This document shows positions 8,095 through 14,602 of a stretch of DNA of 20,572 bases, piece by piece. The translations under genes were made by a program, and so were the position numbers. A model generated the notes under the pieces. The model saw only the letters and a list, made by a program, of their open reading frames with translations, was not told the DNA's origin and ran no database searches. The stretch's first letter is position 1; each line of letters begins with the position of its first letter. This DNA is from JBCDCP01 sp039181495 (GTDB lineage Bacteria; Pseudomonadota; Alphaproteobacteria; Rhizobiales; Tepidamorphaceae), in the NCBI GenBank assembly GCA_039181495.1, contig JBCDCP010000048.1, positions 1-20,572 on the forward strand, written 5' to 3'.

Positions 8095-9333
8095 ATGACT
8101 GGTAGTGTTGGAAATACGTTTCGGCTGGCTGGTTGGCAGGTCGAGGCGGACACACGCACAATATCGTTTGGAGACAAGTGCCAGAGGCTCTCGCCGCGTG
8201 CGATGGCCGTGCTTGAGATTCTCGTCGAGGCCGACGGGCATGTCGTTAGCCGAGAAACACTGCTCGAGAAGGTCTGGCCGGATGTCACGGTCGGCGAGGA
8301 ATCCGTAACAACGGCCGTTTCGGAATTGCGCCGCGCCTTTGGTGAAACGCGCGGTACTGCAAAGGTCATCGAGACGATTCAAAAATCCGGCTACCGGCTG
8401 GTTCAGCCCGTCACGCGGGATGATGAAACGCTCCGCCTCGGCTCACCCATCGCCTTCGAAGGAGCGACAGACCGCGATCTCGATGCCCTGCTGGTCTGCC
8501 ACGAAGTTCGTCGTCTGCGGCAGAGCCATGGACCTCTGGCCTATCCCGACGCGCTGGTGCTGTGTGCAGAGGCGATTGAAGAGGCACCCAACCTGGCCAT
8601 AGCGCGGGCTGAATACGCGATCACCTCAGCCTTGCATTCGCTCTATTGCGGCGGACAACAGGACAAGCTGCAGGACGCTTTGGAGATGGCCGAGAAGGCG
8701 GTCACATTGCGGCCAGATCTGCCTGATGGACATCACGCGCTGGGGGTTACCCAAAGCGCGTTGAACAACCGATTTGCGGCGCGATTTGCCTATCAGACGG
8801 CGTTGTCGCTTGGCCCGAATGATGGCGAGGTGTTCTTCCAGTGTGCTCGCGCACTCCTCGGCTTTGGCGAAATCCATAATGCGGCACGCGCCGCTGAGCG
8901 TTCGGCGGTCTTACTCACTGATTGCTATCGACCGCTCTATGTGGCCGCGTCCGCCCATCAGCTTCTGGGCAATCACAAGCGCACAGCCATCCTCCTGAAT
9001 GCTGCATTGGGGCGTCTGGAGCGGCGGCTGGCAACTGATCCAGAAGAACCGCGTGCGCTCAACGCCATGGCGACCATTCTGGCCTGGCGCGGTCAGCCGG
9101 AAGCGGCTTTGGAAATCAGCGACCGTCTTGAGGCGCGTGGTCAGTCAATCCTCTACTACCGCGCCGCGACAGCCGCCTTCGCCGGACAGACGACCGACGC
9201 TCTGCTCGGCATCGAGCGGCTGATCGAACGTGGCTACCGCCAGACGGGCTGGCTCACCTATCATCCGGGCTTTGCGCAGCTTTCGGGCGAACCGCGCTAT
9301 CGTCGCCTCCGGCAACAGCTCGAAGCGGCTTGA
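8095..9333 (+). CDS. Soluble winged-helix (OmpR/CadC-type) transcription regulator with TPR-like repeats
   Basis: A 412-residue protein from the ATG at 8095, chosen because AGGGAG lies 9 bases upstream and the winged-helix domain begins a few residues in. The frame is open to 7954, but that extension is cysteine/arginine-rich and unlike protein. Residues about 8-104 are a Trans_reg_C domain (LSPRAMAVLEILVEADGHVVSRETLLEKVWPDV, split by a recognition helix near VTTAVSELRRAFG, and the KSGYRLV wing). Residues about 130-410 are alanine-rich helical pairs of TPR type, such as the EAIEEAPNLAIARAEYA and KAVTLRPDLPDGHHALG segments. No membrane helix separates the parts, unlike CadC, so it is cytosolic, and no receiver domain or phospho-Asp is present. 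It stands alone 145 bases before the peroxiredoxin gene. Target and signal are unknown; control of its neighbours is inference. Confidence 0.85.
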   Translation: MTGSVGNTFRLAGWQVEADTRTISFGDKCQRLSPRAMAVLEILVEADGHVVSRETLLEKVWPDVTVGEESVTTAVSELRRAFGETRGTAKVIETIQKSGYRLVQPVTRDDETLRLGSPIAFEGATDRDLDALLVCHEVRRLRQSHGPLAYPDALVLCAEAIEEAPNLAIARAEYAITSALHSLYCGGQQDKLQDALEMAEKAVTLRPDLPDGHHALGVTQSALNNRFAARFAYQTALSLGPNDGEVFFQCARALLGFGEIHNAARAAERSAVLLTDCYRPLYVAASAHQLLGNHKRTAILLNAALGRLERRLATDPEEPRALNAMATILAWRGQPEAALEISDRLEARGQSILYYRAATAAFAGQTTDALLGIERLIERGYRQTGWLTYHPGFAQLSGEPRYRRLRQQLEAA

Positions 9334-9478
9334 TCGCTGCCCTGTTGGGCATTCTTCAGAAAAGCTTCTGGAAACCTTCAGGACGGGGGAGCGACCGGTG
9401 TGTAGCCCGGTCATTACCCCGATGTTGGGCGTAATGCGTCCCGGCATCGACCCCCATATTCATACTCCGGAGATCCTC

Positions 9479-10135
9479 ATGTTGACGATTGGCAGCACGG
9501 CCCCGAACTTCGTGGCCGACAGCACCGAAGGCGAGATCAAATTCTACGACTGGATGGGCGAGGGATGGTGCGTGTTCTTCTCGCACCCCAAGGACTTCAC
9601 GCCGGTCTGCACCACCGAACTTGGCGTTATGGCGGGCCTTTCAGGTGAATTCACCAAGCGCAATTGCAAGATCATCGGAATATCGGTCGATCCGGTTTCC
9701 AGCCATATGAAGTGGAAGTCGGACATCGCCGACATCATGGGCGAGCCGGTGTCCTATCCTCTGATCGGTGATCCGCAGCTCAAGATCGCAAAGCTCTTCG
9801 GCATGTTGCCGGCCGATGCCGGTGAGACGTCCGATGGCCGAACGGCAGCCGACAACGCCACCGTCCGCTCGGTCTTCATCATCGGGCCGGACAAGAAGAT
9901 CAAGCTGGCACTGACCTATCCGATGACCACGGGCCGGAACTTCTCGGAGATCATCCGGGTGCTGGATTCCCTTCAGCTGACGGCCGACCACAAAGTGGCC
10001 ACACCGGCAAACTGGGAGCAGGGCGAGGATGTCATCATCGTTCCGTCGGTGCCTGACGAAGAAGCCCGCAAAATGTTTCCGGACGGCTGGACATCGCCGC
10101 GCCCCTACATGCGCGTTGTCGAACAGCCTGCCTGA
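9479..10135 (+). CDS. 1-Cys peroxiredoxin (Prx6-type, AhpC/TSA superfamily)
   Basis: A 218-residue thiol peroxidase that reduces hydrogen peroxide and organic hydroperoxides in the cytosol. The peroxidatic Cys44 lies in DFTPVCTTEL (39-48), preceded by the SHPKDF element (35-40) typical of the Prx6 subfamily. The C-terminal domain (about 165-218, VATPANWEQGEDVIIVPSV then MFPDG) is also diagnostic of Prx6, whose members run to about 215-225 residues. No conserved resolving cysteine is seen near the C-terminus. The open frame extends back to 9230, but the start is set by GGAG (9469-9472) 6 bases before the ATG at 9479 and by the family N-terminus (LTIGSTAPNFVADST). The 63-base gap to the rhodanese gene holds its own TATAAT, so the two may be transcribed separately. 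Confidence 0.94.
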   Translation: MLTIGSTAPNFVADSTEGEIKFYDWMGEGWCVFFSHPKDFTPVCTTELGVMAGLSGEFTKRNCKIIGISVDPVSSHMKWKSDIADIMGEPVSYPLIGDPQLKIAKLFGMLPADAGETSDGRTAADNATVRSVFIIGPDKKIKLALTYPMTTGRNFSEIIRVLDSLQLTADHKVATPANWEQGEDVIIVPSVPDEEARKMFPDGWTSPRPYMRVVEQPA

Positions 10136-10198
10136 CAGCCCATGCTCAAGGCATAACGCCGGAGGCACTATAATCGAATCCTCCGAAAGGATCTGATC
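10136..10198 (+). promoter_or_regulatory. Candidate promoter/operator of the rhodanese gene
   Basis: A perfect TATAAT at 10169-10174 lies inside an inverted repeat, CGGAGG (10160-10165) and CCTCCG (10180-10185), separated by 14 bases. The -35 area is poor (CTCAAG at 10145-10150). A ribosome binding site AAAGGA (10186-10191) follows, 7 bases before the ATG at 10199. The layout, a dyad bracketing the -10 box, is what a repressor or activator-dependent promoter looks like, but the dyad could equally act as an RNA hairpin. Confidence 0.4.
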
Positions 10199-11125
10199 AT
10201 GAGAGGTCTTTCAATACGGAAGGCGGCTTTGGTTCTCGCCATTTCAATGGGATTGCCTGCCGCCCATGCGCTGGCGGCAAGCTTTGCCAATCCGCACTTG
10301 CTTGATTCTGCGGAAAGTCTTTCCGCCAAGATCGCGCAGGACCGCGAGGTGCGTGCGAGTGGTGGCGAAAGCACGCTGCGCGTCATCGATGTCCGCAAGG
10401 CGGACGTCTACCGAGCTGGCCATATCCCCGGCTCGATCAATGTCCCCTTCACCGAGCTCACTGATATGCATGCGGCGGTTGAGGGTGCCCTGAAGTCCGA
10501 CACAGCGCTTGCGGCCTTGCTCGGCGACAGCGGCATTCATCACTCCTCACAGGTCGTCATCTATGACGACCAGGGGGGATTCCGCGCTTCCCGACTGTTC
10601 TGGCTGCTTGAATATTATGGGCACCGGAATGTCAGCCTGCTTGATGGTGGTGTCGACGCATGGATTGGGGCCGGTTTGCCGCTTGATGAAGGCGGTATCG
10701 CCAGCATGGCGGACGCGGCGCGCGAGTATGGCCGCCATAGGCCGACCGAGTTCTCGATCACGCGGTCGCCACGCCGTTTCGCAAGTGCCGACACGATCAT
10801 GAATCATCGCTACGATGAAAACACGATCGTCGTCGATGTCCGCCCTGCGGCCCAGTATGCCAATGGCCATATTCCCTGGGCGGTCAACATTCCCTGGATG
10901 CAGAATCTCACACCAGACGGCATGTTGAAGTCGGCCGATGAACTGATGGCACATTTCGCTGGACACGGCATCACCATGGACAGCCATGTGATCATCCACT
11001 GCCAGACTGGTGAAGCATCGGCGCATACCTACTTCGCGATGCGGGTCGTCGGGTTCTCGAGGGTCCGCACCTATCACCGGTCATGGGCGGAATGGGGCAG
11101 TGACCCCAGCTTGCCCAAGAGTTGA
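10199..11125 (+). CDS. Exported tandem-rhodanese sulfurtransferase
   Basis: A 308-residue two-domain rhodanese (thiosulfate or 3-mercaptopyruvate sulfurtransferase family), which moves sulfane sulfur through a cysteine persulfide. A Sec signal peptide is visible (basic RGLSIRKAA, then a hydrophobic stretch and AHALAAS at about 22-28), so it should act in the periplasm, unlike cytosolic SseA. The first rhodanese domain (about 35-165: VIDVRKADVYRAGHIPGSINVP) has DDQGGFRAS where the active loop would be and is catalytically dead, as usual. The second (about 195-305) has the active loop CQTGEAS with Cys268, and SWAEWG near the end. The thiosulfate-type CRxGx[RT] loop is not matched, so the substrate is open. 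The start is supported by AAAGGA upstream and by the signal peptide. It lies between the peroxiredoxin and a hairpin. Confidence 0.9.
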   Translation: MRGLSIRKAALVLAISMGLPAAHALAASFANPHLLDSAESLSAKIAQDREVRASGGESTLRVIDVRKADVYRAGHIPGSINVPFTELTDMHAAVEGALKSDTALAALLGDSGIHHSSQVVIYDDQGGFRASRLFWLLEYYGHRNVSLLDGGVDAWIGAGLPLDEGGIASMADAAREYGRHRPTEFSITRSPRRFASADTIMNHRYDENTIVVDVRPAAQYANGHIPWAVNIPWMQNLTPDGMLKSADELMAHFAGHGITMDSHVIIHCQTGEASAHTYFAMRVVGFSRVRTYHRSWAEWGSDPSLPKS

Positions 11126-11138
11126 ACATCTGAAGATT

Positions 11139-11201
11139 GGCGGCGCGCGTTGGTGACCTGGTGGTGTGTGTCTTTGCACAGCGAACGCGCGCCGTGCCGC
11201 C
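11139..11201 (+). repeat. Large perfect-stem hairpin after the rhodanese gene
   Basis: GGCGCGCGTT (11142-11151) is perfectly complementary to AACGCGCGCC (11184-11193) across a 32-base loop. The loop has an inner TGTG/CACA pairing around TCTTTG, and an outer GGC/GCC pairing (11139-11141 with 11197-11201) can extend the stem. It starts 14 bases after the rhodanese stop and ends 68 bases before the GNAT start. There is no T-run on either strand, so it is at best a T-less terminator or a 3'-end stabiliser. Confidence 0.5.
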
Positions 11202-11268
11202 TATGTACACGCCATCAATTCGACAACTGCGGTGAGAACCAACCGCGCCCGAAACACAGAGCAAAGAC

Positions 11269-11754
11269 ATGATCGACCTTATCTCCCCCACTGCTTCACA
11301 CCGTTTGCATATGCAGCGCTGGTTGACCTCTGATCATGTCTCACGCTGGTGGGGCGATTCCGAAAGCCGCCTCGCGCAATTCGACACGACCAGCCCCAAC
11401 AACCATGCCATGATCATGCGCGATGGTACGCCGGTCGGCTATCTCCGCTGGAACAGCGTTTCGTCCGATACGTTGGCAACGGTTGGCCTGACCGACATTC
11501 CCGGCGGCTCTATGGATGTCGATATCTTCATCGGCACGCCCTATTACTCGGGGCGCGGCATAGGGCCACGCGCGCTGGCGATCTTGTTCGACAGATTGCG
11601 GGCCAAGACCAACGCACCTTTGGCGGGTCTGTGCACGTCGGTCGACAATGCCCGCGCCCATGCCGCCTTCCGCAAGGCCGGTTGCCGGAACATGACGGAC
11701 TTCGAAGACCCCGAATACGGGCAATGCCTCGTGTTCACCCATGCCCTGCACTGA
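11269..11754 (+). CDS. GNAT-family N-acetyltransferase
   Basis: A 161-residue acetyl-CoA dependent acyltransferase. Motif A with the pyrophosphate-binding loop is visible as DIFIGTPYYSGRGIGPRAL (about 85-103, R-G-x-G). The N-terminal RWWGD and PVGYLRWN elements and the C-terminal AHAAFRKAGC are the pattern of the AAC(6')/AacA4-like branch. That branch includes aminoglycoside and siderophore-precursor acetyltransferases but also many enzymes of unknown substrate, so resistance should not be inferred. The start is the ATG at 11269 with only a weak purine stretch (AGAGCAAAG) before it; no nearer upstream alternative fits. It is separated from the rhodanese gene by a large hairpin, and from the DUF3500 gene by 111 bases, so it may be its own unit. 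Confidence 0.85.
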   Translation: MIDLISPTASHRLHMQRWLTSDHVSRWWGDSESRLAQFDTTSPNNHAMIMRDGTPVGYLRWNSVSSDTLATVGLTDIPGGSMDVDIFIGTPYYSGRGIGPRALAILFDRLRAKTNAPLAGLCTSVDNARAHAAFRKAGCRNMTDFEDPEYGQCLVFTHALH

Positions 11755-11829
11755 TCGGTTGCCGGCGCAGATGCTCCAGTATTTTTGAACTGGCACAGAA
11801 CAAGAGCGGCCCCACATACCACCCAGGAT

Positions 11830-11845
11830 CGCGCCACCCGGCGCG
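11830..11845 (+). promoter_or_regulatory. Short GC hairpin just upstream of a strong Shine-Dalgarno
   Basis: CGCGCC (11830-11835) pairs with GGCGCG (11840-11845) around an ACCC tetraloop, ending 5 bases before AAGGAGGT (11851-11858), the strongest ribosome binding site in the window. It could limit access to the site or mark the 5' end of the DUF3500 transcript. This is pattern only. Confidence 0.35.
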
Positions 11846-11865
11846 TGTCAAAGGAGGTCTGTGAT

Positions 11866-12888
11866 ATGCCGATCGACCGCCGTTCAATTCTTGCCGCTGG
11901 TGCGGGCGCGGGTCTCGCCGCGGCCCTGCCACGCAGTCTTCTGGCCGAAACTGCGCCCCATGGGGCGTTGATGCGGCAGCGTGTGTTGGCACTGTTGGAT
12001 CAGCTTGATGATCAACAACGCGGTGCTGCCCTGTTTCCCTTCGATGCCGGCAACCGCAAGGCCTGGAACTTCATGCTGGGATCGCGCGCGGCGCCGGGGC
12101 TCGCACTCGAGCAGATGACGCCAGAGCAGAAAGACGCCGCACTCGATCTACTTGCCACCGGTGCCAGCGCATTGGGCCTCGAGAAGGCCATGAACATCAT
12201 GCTCCAGCAGGACATCCTGAGGGATGAGTGGGGCAAGGGGTCGCCGAGTCGTAACCGCGAACGGTTCTCGCTCCAGGTCTACGGCACACCGTCGAGCACC
12301 GGTGCATGGTCATGGCGGTGGGAAGGCCACCACCTGTCGCTGACATTTACACTCCTAGACGATGAGGTGATCTCGACAACACCAAGCGCGTTCTCCTCAG
12401 AACCGAATACGGTGCCATCCGGTCCGCATCGCGGATTGGTGGTACTGAAGGAAGAAGAGACGCTTGGACGCCAGTTGTTTTCTGATCTTGAAGGCACCAG
12501 TCGTCGCGGTGCGCTGGTCTGGGCGCAATCGCCTGGCAATATCCGATCGGCGCGGGGGCGGGAGCAATCGCTTGCTGCTGAAACGGTCGGTCTGCCGCTC
12601 GGAGACCTTGCTCCCGCGCAGTATGATATGGCTGCACGGCTGATCGAGATTTACACAACGGAGGTCCTGCCAGGGCCGCTTTCCAATCGGCAAACCGAAC
12701 TGCTGTCAGAGCAGGACATGGCCGCGATACGCTTTGCCTGGGGCGGCGAGACGCTGGACAGCTCGATCTACTACCGCTTCACCGGTGATGATCTGCTGAT
12801 CGAGTTCGCAACCCTGTTCAACCAACCACAGCACCTGCACGCGGTGTTCCACGATACGCGTCGCAATTTCGGCGCCCATCTGGTCTGA
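11866..12888 (+). CDS. Tat-exported DUF3500 family protein
   Basis: A 340-residue protein. The frame is open back to 11785, but the ATG at 11866 is chosen because AAGGAGGT (11851-11858) sits 7 bases upstream and the residues that follow form a twin-arginine signal (DRRSILAAGAGAGLAAALPRS, split by the RR at 5-6, with a cleavage region near LLAETA). The mature part shows the DUF3500 signature: WSWRWEGHHLSL (about 148-159), then FSSEPNTVPSGPHRGLVVLKEEE (about 176-198) and the YYRFTGDDLLIEF stretch near the C-terminus. The biochemical function of DUF3500 is, to my knowledge, not established. Tat export suggests folding or cofactor loading in the cytosol. It converges on the formate dehydrogenase operon, which also carries Tat substrates; a functional link is speculation. 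Confidence 0.85.
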   Translation: MPIDRRSILAAGAGAGLAAALPRSLLAETAPHGALMRQRVLALLDQLDDQQRGAALFPFDAGNRKAWNFMLGSRAAPGLALEQMTPEQKDAALDLLATGASALGLEKAMNIMLQQDILRDEWGKGSPSRNRERFSLQVYGTPSSTGAWSWRWEGHHLSLTFTLLDDEVISTTPSAFSSEPNTVPSGPHRGLVVLKEEETLGRQLFSDLEGTSRRGALVWAQSPGNIRSARGREQSLAAETVGLPLGDLAPAQYDMAARLIEIYTTEVLPGPLSNRQTELLSEQDMAAIRFAWGGETLDSSIYYRFTGDDLLIEFATLFNQPQHLHAVFHDTRRNFGAHLV

Positions 12889-12987
12889 GACTGCTGATCA
12901 TAGCTGACGGTGATGGGCTGTGGTCACCCAAACTCCGGTTGGCCATGACAAAGCGGCTTGCGAAGCGTCATAGCGTGCTTTCAATGA

Positions 12988-13116
12988 TCAGTTGTCGAGC
13001 CTGACATTGTCGCTCTGGAATGTGTTGGCTGATGTCCAGCCCATTCCATTGAGGTAGTAGTAGCTGCCTATCGAAATGACGGCGATGGCGACGGCTGAGG
13101 CCAAGAAGGCTTTCAT
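12988..13116 (-). CDS. 42-residue single-span membrane protein at the end of the formate dehydrogenase operon
   Basis: The ATG (complement of 13114-13116) is preceded by AGGGAGAG (complement of 13123-13130) at good spacing, and the frame ends in TGA (complement of 12988-12990). The product is MKAFLASAVAIAVISIGSYY followed by YLNGMGWTSANTFQSDN and VRLDN. One hydrophobic helix (about 3-22) is followed by a short polar tail, so it is a membrane-anchored or exported micropeptide. Codon third positions are GC-rich. It lies 42 bases after the WD40-cytochrome c stop, with a small hairpin (13143-13158) between, so it is probably the last gene of the operon. I recall similar short proteins with a W-S-x-x-T-F-Q/R-S tail in Hyphomicrobiales but cannot name a family. 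Function is unknown. Confidence 0.75.
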   Translation of the reverse strand: MKAFLASAVAIAVISIGSYYYLNGMGWTSANTFQSDNVRLDN

Positions 13117-13158
13117 GGCGGTCTCTCCCTCGTAGTTCACACGCGCTTCGTTTAGCGC

Positions 13159-14580
13159 CTATTGATCCTGCTCGTTTACGTCAGACGCGGTGGCGTTGCT
13201 TTCCGGCGCTGTCGCATCCCTCAGAAAGGCAATCAGATCGTCCCGGTCGGCAGGGTCTGCGATCTGCTGCATCGGCATCTTTGATCCCGGAGTATAGTGG
13301 TCCGGACCGATCGAGAACAGCTTGTCGATGGTCTCGACCGTCCAAACCAGATCGGTGTCGGCCAGGGCTGGCGAGTAGCTGTAGTCGGGCACGCTCCCCG
13401 CCTTGCGTCCAAAGATGCCGTAGAGTGTCGGCCCGGCCCGCCGTTGGCTGTCCGGCGTCAGGGAATGGCAGATCGAGCATTTGCGGGCGAATTGGCGCTC
13501 GCCGTTGGACACTGTCTCGGGATCGACGAGAAACGCCCTCTGGCCATCGTCTGAGAAGAGCGGCGCACCCTTGGCGCCGACCGGCCAGATCGCTGCGAAA
13601 TTGTCGAGGCCGCTGGCTGCCAGCCTGCCATCATCAACAAAGGCCAGCGCCCAGATTGGTCCCCTTACCGTGGCGCGGAAGTCGCGGCTCAGCGACCAGT
13701 CTTCGGTGTTCACAACGCTGATGTAACCTTCGCCGTCGCCATAGGCGAGCGTTCGGCCATCGGGGCTGATGGCGAGCGCGAGAATAGGGCGGCGATCGCC
13801 CGTCAGCGCGGCGATCTCCGCGCCATCGGTCTTGTCGACGACACGGACAACACCGTCGGTCGCGCCATAGGCAATCCAGCCAGGCTGGCCGTCTTCGGGT
13901 TCGAACTGGCGTACCAGATTGATGCCGAAGCCGTGGTCGGACTCGATGTGGACCTGGCTTTGTTTGGCAATGCTCCAGCTCCGCACGGTGCCGTCGGAGG
14001 ACGCGGAGTAGATCAGACTTCCATCATTGTTGAAGGTGACGTCATTGACGCCTCCTCGATGTCCCTCAAGCAATGTGATCAGAGTTCGGTCCTCAAGATC
14101 CCATAAGCCAATGTTTCCGTCCCACCCCGCTGAGGCGGCGACGCGGCCATCGGGTGCGATGGCGATCGACTTCACTTTGCCGCGATGACCTTTGAGCGTC
14201 GCCAGTGCCTTGCCTGTTTCGGCGTGCCACAGGATCAGATCGAAATCGTCGCTTCCTGTCAGCAGACGCTCGCCGTCCGGCAGCCATGCCGCCGCATTGA
14301 CCGCGGCACGATGACCGTCGAGCCACCGAACGTGCTCGGTGCTGTCGCCCGACCAGATGCCGACGGCATAGTCGAAACTTGCTGTGGCAATGGTCTCCTC
14401 ACCCGGTGATACGGCGACGGCCATAATTGGGCCGCCATGCCCCTCAAGCCGGGTGTAGCCAGTGCTGTCGGCCGTTGCGACGGACGCTGCCAATCCGATG
14501 CTGACGACCGCCAACCCGCAACACAGGGTTGCCGCTGCCACCAGCCGCCGCGCGCCGATCGGTGTCTTTGCACTCAGCAT
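13159..14580 (-). CDS. Exported WD40 beta-propeller fused to cytochrome c
   Basis: A 473-residue protein from the ATG complement of 14578-14580. The frame is open to 14706, but that extension lies inside the gamma-subunit gene, and the chosen start gives a proper Sec signal (ARRLVAAATLCCGLAVVSIG, cleavage after about VATA, 37). About seven WD40 blades follow (about 42-335), with repeated LEGH..V...V.SP/PDG and S.DGTV..W patterns, for example ASAGWDGNIGLWDLE and SASSDGTVRSWSI. The C-terminus (about 345-460) is a class I cytochrome c with heme motif CSICH (C368, C371, H372) and a likely axial Met in GSKMPM (435 or 437). It would be periplasmic, with heme attached by the Ccm system. It starts 22 bases after the gamma subunit and is surely co-transcribed. 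Probable role: electron acceptor, or assembly/docking platform for formate dehydrogenase. The fold is certain, the role inferred. Confidence 0.9.
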   Translation of the reverse strand: MLSAKTPIGARRLVAAATLCCGLAVVSIGLAASVATADSTGYTRLEGHGGPIMAVAVSPGEETIATASFDYAVGIWSGDSTEHVRWLDGHRAAVNAAAWLPDGERLLTGSDDFDLILWHAETGKALATLKGHRGKVKSIAIAPDGRVAASAGWDGNIGLWDLEDRTLITLLEGHRGGVNDVTFNNDGSLIYSASSDGTVRSWSIAKQSQVHIESDHGFGINLVRQFEPEDGQPGWIAYGATDGVVRVVDKTDGAEIAALTGDRRPILALAISPDGRTLAYGDGEGYISVVNTEDWSLSRDFRATVRGPIWALAFVDDGRLAASGLDNFAAIWPVGAKGAPLFSDDGQRAFLVDPETVSNGERQFARKCSICHSLTPDSQRRAGPTLYGIFGRKAGSVPDYSYSPALADTDLVWTVETIDKLFSIGPDHYTPGSKMPMQQIADPADRDDLIAFLRDATAPESNATASDVNEQDQ

Positions 14581-14602
14581 CGTGTGCTGTTTTGCGCTCG
14601 TT

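Noticed and set aside
9230..9478. N-terminal extension of the peroxiredoxin frame (301 codons in total)
   Set aside because: The extension overlaps the end of the regulator gene and has no homology; the ATG at 9479 has GGAG upstream and matches the family N-terminus.
11269..11754. Aminoglycoside resistance acetyltransferase
   Set aside because: The resemblance is to the AAC(6')-like branch as a whole; substrate residues cannot be assigned by eye and there is no mobile context.
12889..12987. Possible bidirectional terminator between the convergent DUF3500 and micropeptide genes
   Set aside because: Only weak pairings (CCAA/TTGG, AAAGC/GCTTT with a long loop) and no T-run next to a firm stem; not enough to call.
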